A DNA stretch of 64,000 nt from the NCBI RefSeq assembly GCF_026651875.1, contig NZ_CP104067.1, forward strand, positions 5,260,501 through 5,324,500, in the 5' to 3' direction. Source of the stretch: Alicyclobacillus fastidiosus (GTDB taxonomy: Bacteria > Bacillota > Bacilli > Alicyclobacillales > Alicyclobacillaceae). The position numbers and the translations under genes are program-made. This document shows, one piece after another, positions 27,188-36,270 of the stretch (within the stretch, counting starts at the first letter, position 1; each line of letters begins with the position of its first letter). The notes below the pieces were generated by a model, which worked only from the letters and a program-made list of their open reading frames with translations, had not been told where the DNA came from and made no database searches.

Positions 27188-28129
27188 CTACGTAGTTCGA
27201 TTGGTCCGCAGCCGATCGGCAATTTCCCCCAATTTTCTAAATCTGTGGTTCAACCCGGACTTCGACACGCGATTCCCCAAACGTCGACAGAGTTCCTGCA
27301 GATTCGCCTCGGGATAACGCAAGCGCAATTCGGCGACCTCGCGCAAATTGTCCGGGAGTTGTTGGAGGCCAAGTCTGTGCTCGATATATTGGATGTTTTC
27401 CAGTTGACGCACCGCCGCAGTAATCGTCTTGTTCAAATTGGCCGTCTCGCAGTTGACCAACCGATTTACCTGGTTGCGCATCCCTTTCAGAATTCGCGTG
27501 TCCTCGAACTTCAACAACGCCTGAACTGCGCCGATAAGATTGAGAAAATCGACGATTTTCTCGCCTTCTTTCAAATATACGATATGCCCTTTTTTGCGCG
27601 GTGTGAGCCGCGCGTGCAGTTCGTATTCGTTCATCAACTCGAGCACCACGCGCGCCATCGGCTCCGACACCGTGTAGATCTCCAAGTGATAAGAAGGGCT
27701 CCCCGGTGCGTTGACAGACCCTCCCGCGAGAAAGCTTCCGCGAAGAAAGGCCCGTTTACAACAATCGTCGTCCGGTTTGGGCCAGTTCGCCGCCAACGGT
27801 CCATCATGGACTGCGCCCGTCCACCCGAGTTGTTCCAGAACCGATTCCGCTGGCGCTCCCGGCAGGCGAATTGCGTACACGTTGTTCTTCTTCAGCCGCA
27901 TCTTTTTGCGCACGACGACTTCGCAACGCGTCTCGAATTGCTCTTTGAGGATGGTGTAAATTCGCCTCGCCGTAGCGACGTTTTCCGTCTCGACTAACAA
28001 TTGGCGCCGCCCGTCGATGGTCGCAAAGCAGCCGCCCAGTCCAAGGATGGCGCGAAGTTCACTCCTGGCGCAGCAACTCTGCTGAGAAATTTGTGTCAGT
28101 TCCTTCTTCGTATCCGCCGCAAACGACAC
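27188..28129 (-). CDS. whiA: DNA-binding protein WhiA
   Basis: 313 residues. N-terminal WhiA domain related to LAGLIDADG nucleases (RAILGLGGCFATIDGRRQLL, then AFLRGSFLAGGSVNAPGSPS) and a C-terminal helix-turn-helix (YPEANLQELCRRLGNRVSKS). A conserved Firmicute/Actinobacterial regulator linked to cell division and chromosome segregation. It sits between yvcK and crh as in Bacillus, 13 bases after yvcK. Confidence 0.96.
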   Translation of the reverse strand: MSFAADTKKELTQISQQSCCARSELRAILGLGGCFATIDGRRQLLVETENVATARRIYTILKEQFETRCEVVVRKKMRLKKNNVYAIRLPGAPAESVLEQLGWTGAVHDGPLAANWPKPDDDCCKRAFLRGSFLAGGSVNAPGSPSYHLEIYTVSEPMARVVLELMNEYELHARLTPRKKGHIVYLKEGEKIVDFLNLIGAVQALLKFEDTRILKGMRNQVNRLVNCETANLNKTITAAVRQLENIQYIEHRLGLQQLPDNLREVAELRLRYPEANLQELCRRLGNRVSKSGLNHRFRKLGEIADRLRTNRTT

Positions 28130-28142
28130 AGTGCGAACCCTC

Positions 28143-29303
28143 CTATCCTCGCCGCCGATCCCGCTCGTAACCCAACAAGCTCACAATCTGCTCCGCGATT
28201 TTGCGGCTGTCGTGACGCGCGTAGGTCGCATAGTGTACAAAGTCACGCGCCACCACTTTCAGCCCCATCCGATTTAACTCTTCAATGTCCACTCGCACCG
28301 GGTAACTCTGTTGGGATTGATACTTCTGCAACGCTTCCTCAGGCAAAGGCGCTGCATTCACTAGCACGTAATCGAACAGCCCTTCGCCCACGTGGCGGTA
28401 GATGGCTTTGACGTGACTGGATGCAGAGAGTTCGTCCGTCTCTCCCGGTTGCGTCATCACGTTGCACACGTAGATTTTCCGCGCTTTGCTGTGGCGAATG
28501 GCCTCGACCATCCCCGGAACGATCAAGTTCGGCAGAATACTCGTAAACAAACTTCCAGGTCCAACCACGATGGCATCCGCCGCGGCGATGGCGCGCAATA
28601 CCTCTGGGAGGGGCTCCAAGTGGTCCGCCACCAGCTCGAGGCGCTCCACTTCGCCACCAGCTTCTGGAATGTTAGACTCCCCTTCGACCACTGTGCCATT
28701 CGTCAAGTAAGCCCGCAGGCGCACGTCGTCCTTCACGGCCGGCAATACTTGTCCGCGAACGGCTAACACTCGACTGGTCTCCCGGATGGCGGATTCAAAA
28801 TCGCCCATGATGTGCGTCATTGCAGCCAGAAATAGATTCCCAAAGCTATGTCCTTCGAGTCCTTCTCCCGACGGAAAGCGAAACTGAAGCAGCCGTTCGA
28901 GAAGCGGCTCCGTGTCTGCCATCGCCACTAGACAGTTGCGGATGTCCCCAGGTGGCGGCATGGCGAAGTCGTGGCGCAAGCGACCCGAACTCCCGCCATC
29001 GTCGGCAACTGTCACGACGGCGGTGAGATCGACCTGAAATTCCTTCAACCCGCGAAGAATCGTCGACAGACCCGTGCCCCCGCCCAAGGCCACGATCTTT
29101 AAGCGCCGCTCGTTCCACTTTGCCTGGCGACGGCTTTCCCGCATGTCCCGCCACCAACCGAACGCGAGCAAGATGATGGCCGCGAAGAGAACAAGTATTC
29201 CAAGGGCTGTGCCATACGGCAACCGCGCCAGTCGGAGGACACCCGCGAGGATACCTACTCCAAAGCACGCGATAGTCCAAGCGAGCAACCACCATTGCCG
29301 CAT
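28143..29303 (-). CDS. yvcK: YvcK (MgfK) family UDP-sugar-binding protein with N-terminal membrane helices
   Basis: 386 residues. The CofD/YvcK core begins at about residue 67 (KIVALGGGTGLSTILRGLKE) with DDGGSSGRLR, GDIRNCLVA and SFGNLFLAAMTHI. YvcK proteins bind UDP-GlcNAc and support cell-wall synthesis on gluconeogenic substrates. Ahead of it lie two hydrophobic helices (LLAWTIACFGVGILAGVL and ALGILVLFAAIILLAFGW), absent from the Bacillus subtilis protein, so this one is likely membrane-anchored. ATG 29303 lies two bases after the rapZ stop, with GGGAGG in rapZ. Confidence 0.95.
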   Translation of the reverse strand: MRQWWLLAWTIACFGVGILAGVLRLARLPYGTALGILVLFAAIILLAFGWWRDMRESRRQAKWNERRLKIVALGGGTGLSTILRGLKEFQVDLTAVVTVADDGGSSGRLRHDFAMPPPGDIRNCLVAMADTEPLLERLLQFRFPSGEGLEGHSFGNLFLAAMTHIMGDFESAIRETSRVLAVRGQVLPAVKDDVRLRAYLTNGTVVEGESNIPEAGGEVERLELVADHLEPLPEVLRAIAAADAIVVGPGSLFTSILPNLIVPGMVEAIRHSKARKIYVCNVMTQPGETDELSASSHVKAIYRHVGEGLFDYVLVNAAPLPEEALQKYQSQQSYPVRVDIEELNRMGLKVVARDFVHYATYARHDSRKIAEQIVSLLGYERDRRRG

Positions 29304-29305
29304 AC

Positions 29306-30172
29306 TCAGCCCTCCCGCCCGCGATCCCGGTGTGTCAGTTCTACGTCCGCCACCGCTCGAAGATGGTTGGCGATATGCCGCGCGATGGCGACGGATCGAT
29401 GTTTCCCGCCGGTGCAACCGATGCCGACGACGAGATGACTCTTCCCTTCCCGCTGATATTCCGGGAGGAGAAAGTCGAGCATCTCTTCTGCCTTGGTGAC
29501 AAACTGTTGCGTGGCCGGCCACTGCATGACGTAGTCGTAGACCGGTTGGTCTTCCCCTGTGAACGGGCGCAGCTCGTCGATGTAGTGTGGATTGGGTAAA
29601 AATCGTACGTCGTAGACCATGTCTGCATCGAGTGGCACACCGTATTTAAATCCAAACGACACCACGTGCACGGGCATTCGGGAAATGTGGGGCTGAAAGC
29701 GACTGGTCAATTCCTTCTTCAAGGCTCCTGAGGCCATATCGCTCGTATCGATGACAAAGTCGGCTGCAGCCCGCACGGCCGCCAGGGCCAAGCGCTCCTG
29801 TTCGATGCTCTCCGTGAGCCGCGATGTAGGCGACAGCGGATGGCGCCGCCTGGACTCTTTGTACCGACGCACCAGTGTGGCCTCGTTGGCGTCCAAGAAT
29901 ACGAGCGTCGTATCCATGTCCTTGCGCCCGCGCAACTCCTCTACGGTGGTAAGGAGTGGCTCAAACAGCGAACCACCGCGCAGGTCGCACGCGAAAGCCA
30001 CCTTGCTGAGCGTTCCGGATGTGTGTTCCGCCATGTCCAGCAGGCGTGGCATCAAGGCCGGTGGCAAATTGTCCACACAGAAGAAGCCGATGTCCTCAAG
30101 TGCTTGCATGGCAACGGATTTGCCAGCCCCCGACATGCCAGTTAGAACCACGGTTTCCAAGCGCACAGTCAC
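29306..30172 (-). CDS. rapZ: RNase adapter RapZ (YvcJ)
   Basis: 288 residues. Walker A GMSGAGKSVAMQALED and the C-terminal conserved CTGGKHRSVAIARHIA identify the RapZ/YvcJ nucleotide-binding family. Mapping in this group: amino-sugar homeostasis in E. coli, competence-related in Bacillus. The GTG at 30172 has GGAGGGGC upstream; the longer TTG version has no site. Confidence 0.95.
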   Translation of the reverse strand: MTVRLETVVLTGMSGAGKSVAMQALEDIGFFCVDNLPPALMPRLLDMAEHTSGTLSKVAFACDLRGGSLFEPLLTTVEELRGRKDMDTTLVFLDANEATLVRRYKESRRRHPLSPTSRLTESIEQERLALAAVRAAADFVIDTSDMASGALKKELTSRFQPHISRMPVHVVSFGFKYGVPLDADMVYDVRFLPNPHYIDELRPFTGEDQPVYDYVMQWPATQQFVTKAEEMLDFLLPEYQREGKSHLVVGIGCTGGKHRSVAIARHIANHLRAVADVELTHRDRGREG

Positions 30173-30198
30173 TATGCAGCCCCTCCATTCCAAGCAGA

Positions 30199-30693
30199 TC
30201 AGACCGAGTTCAGGTAATTGTCTGGGTCGATTGTCCAGCTTTGTACCTGATGGTCTGCATCATATGTAAAACGTCCGAAAAATACGACCGAAGTCCCACG
30301 GGTCTCTGCGGCCAGTGTGTGCTGAACCATGAGCCTATCCCCTTCATCCATGGGCAGATGGGCAAGTTCGTCAGCCTTCACCACAGCCAGCTTCCCCTCA
30401 CGATTTTCCTTCAGCAACGTACCCGTTGCTCCGTGGCCGACGAATTGAGCGATGATCCTGTCCTTTGCGGTCGAATCTGGGCCGGCCGCAACCTGAACGC
30501 GGTAGATCCCACGCAAAGTGGCATCCACCAGTTGAAGGCCAGATTCTTCGGAGAACTCCCGCATAGCCGCCTGTCGCCACAGTTCGTTATCTTCCACTTT
30601 TCCGCCCGGCAGGTACCACCAACCTCTGCGCGGCTTTTGTAACATGACAAAACCATCTTGCCAAGGAACAAAGCAATTTACGATCAGTTGCAC
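30199..30693 (-). CDS. NUDIX hydrolase (YvcI-like)
   Basis: 164 residues. Complete Nudix box G-x5-E-x7-REUxEExGU seen as GGKVEDNELWRQAAMREFSEESGL, preceded by LQKPRRGWWYLP. Family members hydrolyse nucleoside diphosphate derivatives; YvcI-type substrates are undefined. The best start is GTG 30693 after GAGGTGGAGCAG; the frame extends to 30762 without support. First gene of the block nudix-rapZ-yvcK-whiA-crh. Confidence 0.88.
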   Translation of the reverse strand: MQLIVNCFVPWQDGFVMLQKPRRGWWYLPGGKVEDNELWRQAAMREFSEESGLQLVDATLRGIYRVQVAAGPDSTAKDRIIAQFVGHGATGTLLKENREGKLAVVKADELAHLPMDEGDRLMVQHTLAAETRGTSVVFFGRFTYDADHQVQSWTIDPDNYLNSV

Positions 30694-30790
30694 CTGCTCC
30701 ACCTCACTGAAGAAAGCATAGCACGCGGATGTGCGAACTACCAGCGAGCACCTCTGGAACAAGCTAGCGACTCGTGAGTCCGGTTGCCGA

Positions 30791-30818
30791 CAAAAAAAGT
30801 GGGCGCCAGAGGGCGCCC
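30791..30818 (-). terminator. Rho-independent terminator downstream of the TPR gene
   Basis: Arms GGGCGCC (30801-30807) and GGCGCCC (30812-30818), followed on the minus strand by ACTTTTTTTG. It separates the TPR gene from the nudix operon. The rest of 30819-30994 shows nothing clear. Confidence 0.8.
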
Positions 30819-30994
30819 GGAGAAATATATTAAAAGGGGGTCAAATGTGCTACATCTGTATCCTACCCCTCGCATGTTTCAGCCGTGTTACAAGCGCATT
30901 AAAAAACTGTGACATCGCCCACATTTTTGCACAAGATTGACGAACAATCTGCCCATTTCGGATTTCTTTTCGTCAAATCCCCTGGAGGCCGACC

Positions 30995-32725
30995 TTAGAT
31001 GCCAGACGTCAACAAGGACTGTTCTAACCGGGCGCTGCACTTGCGAATCGAGGAAGCGGCCACGGCGAACTCCTCAGCCAGTTCCCTTTGCACAACTGGT
31101 ACGCCAAAGTAGCGCAACGTGATGTAAATAAGGCCCGCCACCCAAATGTCAGCTTTGCCAATTCTCCGGTGAACGTGTAAAAACATGTCGTACAGATACG
31201 TAAGCCAGAGGCGTTTCGCCTCGGGAACCAGTCTCTGCAGATGCGCCTTGTGCAGCCATTCCTCCGTTCGAACCCAGACCTCGCGCCAGTTCGGATTCAA
31301 ATCGAAAATGACGTCCGGATCTATCTGTTCGATTGACACTTCCTGTTCGCCGTCCGCCATGAACAGGCGCACGGTACCGCGCGCCCCAATGCGTTTGAGG
31401 GCGACCACGGCATGCAGTCGCAACGTCTCATCGATATCCCGTCGACCTACGAAGAGCCGCAACGCCTTTTCGGCATCCTCGTCGGCGACGACCGCGAGCG
31501 CGCGGATGACCCGACGCCGCGTTTCGTGATTTCCGTGGCGCAATCCCCAATAGAGCGATGCCCGCAACAGAGGGTCGCGGCGCCACGCCTCCAACTTTGT
31601 ATCTTTCAGCTTATCTTTGACGACTGCGAGTTGTTCCTCGACAGGTAAATCGAGCTGATAACTGACGCGCAGGGAGGCAGTATCGTCTTTGCGCGCCTCT
31701 GCAACGCGGTGCAAATAATGGTCCGCCACCGCCTCGTAGTCCGTCTCTCTGGCGAGCATCTGCCAAAACCGCTCCGCCACCGCCCAGTTTTTGCAGTTGG
31801 CCGCCGCCGCTGCCGTGGCGTGAATGAGTACTGGCTCAGGCGGGGTGGTCAGGCGGATCAAGCGCCAAAATGTTTCGAGCGCATCGGCGTGATACCCAAT
31901 AATCCCGAGTGTGGTGCCAACTTTCATGGCGAGGTCATAATGTAGCGGGAACACCTTTTGCAGAGGTTCTGCGGCCGCGTCTAGCATGTCGCGCCAGCCG
32001 AAGTGCTTCACGAGAATCGCTCGATTGCACAGGGCATGGATGTTATCTGGCTGCCGATAGAGAACGTCTTCAGCCAGAGAGAGCGCCTTGTCGTGTTGAC
32101 CGGTGTAGTAATACGCCAAACAGAGGTTGTTGTAAGCCGCATAGTTCTCCGGCTCCTCTTCTATCACGCTCTCCAACCACTCCACGGCCGCTTCAAATTG
32201 ACCGTTTTCGAGGAAGTAGCGACCGTCCTTCGTCGCCTGTTGAGCATCTAATTTGCGCTTCTCTTCCTGCCACTTTTCAAACGCTCGGCCACCGCCGAAT
32301 TCGTCGAGCAACACGCTGAGCATCTCTTCCGCGTCATCGGCGTATTCCCCGTTCGGATCAGCGTCGAGATACCGCAGCACATATTCTTCAGCCGTATCGT
32401 ACTCGCCCATGTTTGCATAGTTGTTGGCAAGGTAAAACTGGCATTCAGTCATATTCGGATCCAAATCGCAAAGAACGTGCTCGAGGAGTTCATTCGACGC
32501 TTCAAAGTCACCCATTTCCGAGTACACGCCTGCTAAATTACAGTAGTTAACTGGGTTGTTCGGTTCGTATTCCACAGTCTTGCGAAACGCTTTGAGGGCC
32601 TTATTCAAATCATTCCTCTGCAGGAAGCGGACGCCCCGCTCAAAGAAGTAAGCGGCATCAAAATTCATCGCGATGACGTTACTGCTTCCATTGTTGGACG
32701 ATTTGCGAAAATGATGAGTGTCCAT
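30995..32725 (-). CDS. TPR-repeat protein with putative C-terminal TFIIB-like helix-turn-helix
   Basis: 576 residues of soluble alpha-solenoid. TPR-like repeats occupy about residues 20-300 (ERGVRFLQRNDLNKALKAFR; NYCNLAGVYSEMGDFEASN; NNLCLAYYYTGQHDKALSLA). A HEAT-like middle follows (LRLHAVVALKRIG). The tail (about 520-576) has KADIWVAGLIYITLRYFG then VPVVQRELAEEFAVAASSIR, which resembles a cyclin/TFIIB-type helix-turn-helix. It is related by position to Bacillus YvcD, but the resemblance is loose. ATG 32725 follows AGGAGG. Confidence 0.8.
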   Translation of the reverse strand: MDTHHFRKSSNNGSSNVIAMNFDAAYFFERGVRFLQRNDLNKALKAFRKTVEYEPNNPVNYCNLAGVYSEMGDFEASNELLEHVLCDLDPNMTECQFYLANNYANMGEYDTAEEYVLRYLDADPNGEYADDAEEMLSVLLDEFGGGRAFEKWQEEKRKLDAQQATKDGRYFLENGQFEAAVEWLESVIEEEPENYAAYNNLCLAYYYTGQHDKALSLAEDVLYRQPDNIHALCNRAILVKHFGWRDMLDAAAEPLQKVFPLHYDLAMKVGTTLGIIGYHADALETFWRLIRLTTPPEPVLIHATAAAAANCKNWAVAERFWQMLARETDYEAVADHYLHRVAEARKDDTASLRVSYQLDLPVEEQLAVVKDKLKDTKLEAWRRDPLLRASLYWGLRHGNHETRRRVIRALAVVADEDAEKALRLFVGRRDIDETLRLHAVVALKRIGARGTVRLFMADGEQEVSIEQIDPDVIFDLNPNWREVWVRTEEWLHKAHLQRLVPEAKRLWLTYLYDMFLHVHRRIGKADIWVAGLIYITLRYFGVPVVQRELAEEFAVAASSIRKCSARLEQSLLTSGI

Positions 32726-32846
32726 GAGGCACCTCCTGAAGCTGCCGGTCAATGGCAGAACGCAATTGACATGGAGTTATGTGAACTGGTGAAAAAAGTA
32801 TACCACATCAGGTGATGACCGCGAAGTACCGATGCGCCATACCCCA

Positions 32847-32855
32847 TGTTATAAT
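32847..32855 (+). promoter_or_regulatory. extended -10 promoter of argS
   Basis: TGTTATAAT (extended -10, TGn plus TATAAT) with no good -35. It would give a leader of roughly 185 bases before argS. Confidence 0.5.
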
Positions 32856-33047
32856 GAAGAATCAGTGAAGAGTAAACTGGCGGATTGTCCATTTTTATGC
32901 GCCATCTCGATTTTAGACGCCGTTGTGGAACCTAATTGGTATTCCATTACATAATAAGACAAAGCTGTCTGAAATCATATGAAGCTCATGATGAATCTTT
33001 TGCGCAAAGCTTCTGTCTGGACAGTTCCAAATATAGGAGGATGATTG

Positions 33048-34772
33048 GTGAAAGCGGTCAAGGCCACAATAGCCAAGGCACTTCAGCCTGTTACAGGTTT
33101 AGATGAAGATACACTGGTTCAAATGCTCGAATATCCACCCAATCCAGAGTTAGGAGATCTCGCCCTCCCCTGCTTCAAACTGGCGAAGACGTTGCGTAAA
33201 AACCCCGCCGAAATCGCTCAAACGCTGGCCGACGTACTCGTTCAATCGCCGGCTGTCACAGCGGCGTCGCCTGCCGGTGGATTTCTCAACATCTCACTGG
33301 CGCGTCTGCCCTTTGCGACGGAGGTTGTGAATCTCGCCGCGGTGGATACGCACGCGCTGTTCTCGTCGGATCGAAATAAGGGACACAAGGCTGCCGTCGA
33401 TTACTCGTCGCCGAACATCGCCAAACCATTTGGCGTCGGGCACTTGCGCTCGACCATCATCGGGGAATCCATCGTCCGACTCATGCGCGAAGACGGTTAT
33501 GAAGTCGTTGGCATCAACCACCTTGGCGACTGGGGTACACAGTTTGGCAAGACCATTGCCGCCTACTTGAAGTGGGGCGACGAAGCGACTGTCCGCGCCG
33601 ACCCGGTGCGTGAACTATTCAAGTTGTACGTGAGGTTTCACGAGGAAGCCGAGCGAGATCCGGCACTCGAGGACGAGGGCCGCTATTGGTTCAAACAACT
33701 CGAGGATGGCAACCAACAGGCTGTTTCTCTTTGGCAATGGTTTATCGACGAGAGCCTGAAGGCGTTCAAAGAGACGTATGCCCTGCTCAACGTCTCGTTC
33801 GATCACTACCTCGGCGAGAGTTTCTACAACGACAAGATGGACGCCGTGGTCGAAGAACTCCTCGCAGACAAGCTGCTGGTCGAAGACGAAGGCGCAGAAG
33901 TGGTGGATTTGTCCGCGTACGACATGCCGCCGTGTATCATCAAGAAGTCAGACGGCACTTCTATCTACGCCACGCGCGACCTAGCTGCGGCAGAATACCG
34001 TCACGACAAGTTGGGCGCCGATACGCTCATCTACGTCGTGGGCGGCGAACAGAGACTGCACTTCCAACAACTATTCAAAGTCCTCGAATTGATGGGCAAA
34101 CCGTATGCCAGCCGCGCGCAACACGTCAGCTTCGGCATGATGAAGTTCAACGGGGCTCGCCTGTCCACCCGGCGAGGACACGTCGTGTACCTGGAGGATG
34201 TCTTGGCCAAGGCCATCGACGAGGCACAGAAGATCATCGAGGAGAAAAATCCAAACCTCGCTGACAAGGATGCCGTGGCGACGAGCGTCGGTGTCGGTGC
34301 GGTCGTGTTCAACGACCTAAAGACCTACCGCATTCACGACGTCGATTTCCGCTACGAAGACGTCCTGAACTTCGACGGCGAAACGGGCCCTTACGTACAA
34401 TACACGCACGCTCGCGCTTGCAGTGTCCTGCGCAAATCCAACGACGCAAAAGCAACCATGCGCCTTGATACCAGCGCGCAGGGCGACGACGAGGGCGAGA
34501 GCGCACTCAATGACAGCGAGTGGGCACTTGTTCTCCAACTGGCACAAGCAAATGAGGCACTCAACCGCGCCGTCGACGAATACGATCCGTCCGTGATGGC
34601 TCGCTACACCCTTCAATTGTGCCATGCGTTTAACCGGTTTTATCACCACAACCCCATCCTGCAGTCCGAATCCGCGCAGCGGACTCGTCGCCTCGCGATG
34701 ACGCTTGCCACCCGCAACGTGCTCGCGCGTGCGCTGTATCTCATCGGGATGGACGCACCAAAGGAAATGTGA
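33048..34772 (+). CDS. argS: arginine--tRNA ligase
   Basis: 574 residues. Class I synthetase with the N-terminal additional domain, HIGH-equivalent KPFGVGHLRSTIIGES, the catalytic core ending at LSTRRGHVV (KMSK region), and the anticodon-binding helical domain with CHAFNRFYHHNPIL. The start is GTG 33048, seven bases after TAGGAGG; a TTG three bases earlier is less well spaced. It is transcribed alone, divergent from the TPR gene. Confidence 0.96.
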   Translation: MKAVKATIAKALQPVTGLDEDTLVQMLEYPPNPELGDLALPCFKLAKTLRKNPAEIAQTLADVLVQSPAVTAASPAGGFLNISLARLPFATEVVNLAAVDTHALFSSDRNKGHKAAVDYSSPNIAKPFGVGHLRSTIIGESIVRLMREDGYEVVGINHLGDWGTQFGKTIAAYLKWGDEATVRADPVRELFKLYVRFHEEAERDPALEDEGRYWFKQLEDGNQQAVSLWQWFIDESLKAFKETYALLNVSFDHYLGESFYNDKMDAVVEELLADKLLVEDEGAEVVDLSAYDMPPCIIKKSDGTSIYATRDLAAAEYRHDKLGADTLIYVVGGEQRLHFQQLFKVLELMGKPYASRAQHVSFGMMKFNGARLSTRRGHVVYLEDVLAKAIDEAQKIIEEKNPNLADKDAVATSVGVGAVVFNDLKTYRIHDVDFRYEDVLNFDGETGPYVQYTHARACSVLRKSNDAKATMRLDTSAQGDDEGESALNDSEWALVLQLAQANEALNRAVDEYDPSVMARYTLQLCHAFNRFYHHNPILQSESAQRTRRLAMTLATRNVLARALYLIGMDAPKEM

Positions 34773-34816
34773 CGGCCGGGTCCGGGCCCGACCAAAAACA
34801 CAGTCCGCGCACAAAC

Positions 34817-34864
34817 AGGGCTGCCCGAAGTACGACGTACTTTCGCGGCAGCCCTACTGTTTTC
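34817..34864 (+). terminator. Rho-independent terminator of argS
   Basis: Long hairpin: AGGGCTGCC-CG-AAGTAC at 34817-34833 pairs with GTACTT-CG-GGCAGCCCT to 34855, followed by ACTGTTTTCC. Confidence 0.85.
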
Positions 34865-34918
34865 CAAAAGGCTGAATAAGAATCTATGCGCCTTGAATCT
34901 ACCTAGACACTTGTCGAT

Positions 34919-35988
34919 TTACGTATACGGCATAGGATTGACTGCGTGCCGTTTCGGCGGACTTCGTAGTGCAATGTGGCCCTGTGGCCTCGCCCATGTC
35001 TCCGGAATACCCTATCAGTTCACCTTTGCTCACCGTCTGCCCGCTTTGTGCCACGGTGAACGACCTCGTTCACGGGCTGCTCGGCCGCATGGCTGGAAAC
35101 GACCTGCGATTTGGTCACCGTCCCGTTTTCAAAGGTTTCTCGTACCGCATCTTCCTCGATCCCGTTTTGTCCTTGGGTGACAACTTCCTCGTCACCTTTG
35201 ACCAACGCGTCATCATCCACGTATGTCACGTGATAGGGCACCGAAACAGTCTTCGTCACCGTCGCTACAGTCTTCACCGTCAGCAGTGGCTGAAGGGTGA
35301 ACTGCCGTGTGTCATCGCTGCTTTCTAGCAGCATAGCGGCTGGTGAAGAAGAGCGCCCTGCGATATGGCCGCTGACTGGATGTAACAGAAGTTGCGTGGC
35401 ATCGTCTGCCTGTAGAATATTCTGGATTCCCACGTTCGCCGCCGCTATCGACACGTGCCCCATGAACTGTGAGGTCACGTGGGACGCCCCCTTCACTTTA
35501 GGCGCGAGCGCGTACATCACGTCGTGTAAGACCTTTTGCGCAGCAGGTCTCGACGTCGTGTAGACCAAGGGTTTGTCGTCTAACTGAATGGCGGCCGCCT
35601 GGATTGGAAACGATGCAGCTTGATGCCAATTGTAGGACAAAGGGATGCTCTCGTGAACAGAGGTCGTCTGGAAATGAATCCCGTATCCGTTCGCAATTCG
35701 TTCCATACCAAGGGTTACCGTCGATTGATTAGGTACCAGTCCCACATACCGCCCACTTTGGTACACCTGCAACCAGGAACTTGTATGTACCACCTGTGCC
35801 GCCACGAGAGTAGCTGTGCCGCCGAGAACCACGAGGGCGGCCGTCCCGGCAAAGAACATTCTGGAGCGCGATGGAGAGAGAGTTTTCGTGAGATTCGATG
35901 GACCGTCGAGAATTTGCTTCGCCTTTACTCCCTGGCGAGCGGTAGCAAGTGCGTCCTTGACGCCGTGCAGGGCCGCTTTCCATTTCAC
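34919..35988 (-). pseudogene. decayed G5-domain/M23 peptidase cell-wall hydrolase
   Basis: The open part (GTG 35988 to TGA 35020, 322 residues) starts after AGGAGG and has a membrane helix (MFFAGTAALVVLGGTATLVA), an N-terminal domain and a near-complete G5 domain ending NEVVHRGTK. Downstream, in another frame, the bases still encode the end of an M23 endopeptidase: SGQTVSKGELIGYSGDMGEA, then TGPH; after one base shift HYEVRRNGTQ; after another shift VNPMPYT and TAA (34919-34921). Zinc-ligand motif LHYEV lost one base (CAT-TG for CATCTG). The M23 core with the first HxxxD ligand is missing between RGTK and SGQ. So a catalytic deletion plus two single-base losses are visible. Sequencing error could explain the single-base shifts but not the missing core. 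Confidence 0.8.
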
Positions 35989-36117
35989 TACGCAGGCCTC
36001 CTATGTAAAGTGATGAGCCGATGAAACATGCTAAAGATGCCCAACAAGTCGTATTCGACAAATATCCCGAAAATCCTCGTCGGTAACAAGTCGTCCACCC
36101 GTTCCCCCGCTGAACTT

Positions 36118-36151
36118 GTCGAGCCCTCGATTGTGTTCTCGAGGGCTCGAC
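36118..36151. repeat. 13-base-arm inverted repeat
   Basis: GTCGAGCCCTCGA (36118-36130) and TCGAGGGCTCGAC (36139-36151), perfect arms with an 8-base loop, downstream of hprK and upstream of the decayed hydrolase gene. There is no U-tract, so a transcript-end hairpin or another structural role is possible. Confidence 0.6.
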
Positions 36152-36270
36152 GACTTCACTTATGCCTATCTAGGTGATTTCTTTTCAATCGCCGCCTGTT
36201 GTGTCTTCACGAGATATTCATAGCCATACAAATGCTGGTGGAGCATGCACCCACCGCCACATCATGCCTA

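Noticed and set aside
30731-30940. Short plus-strand frame with AAAAGGGGG before an internal ATG
   Set aside because: 31 residues from that ATG, no family, and it crosses a terminator region.
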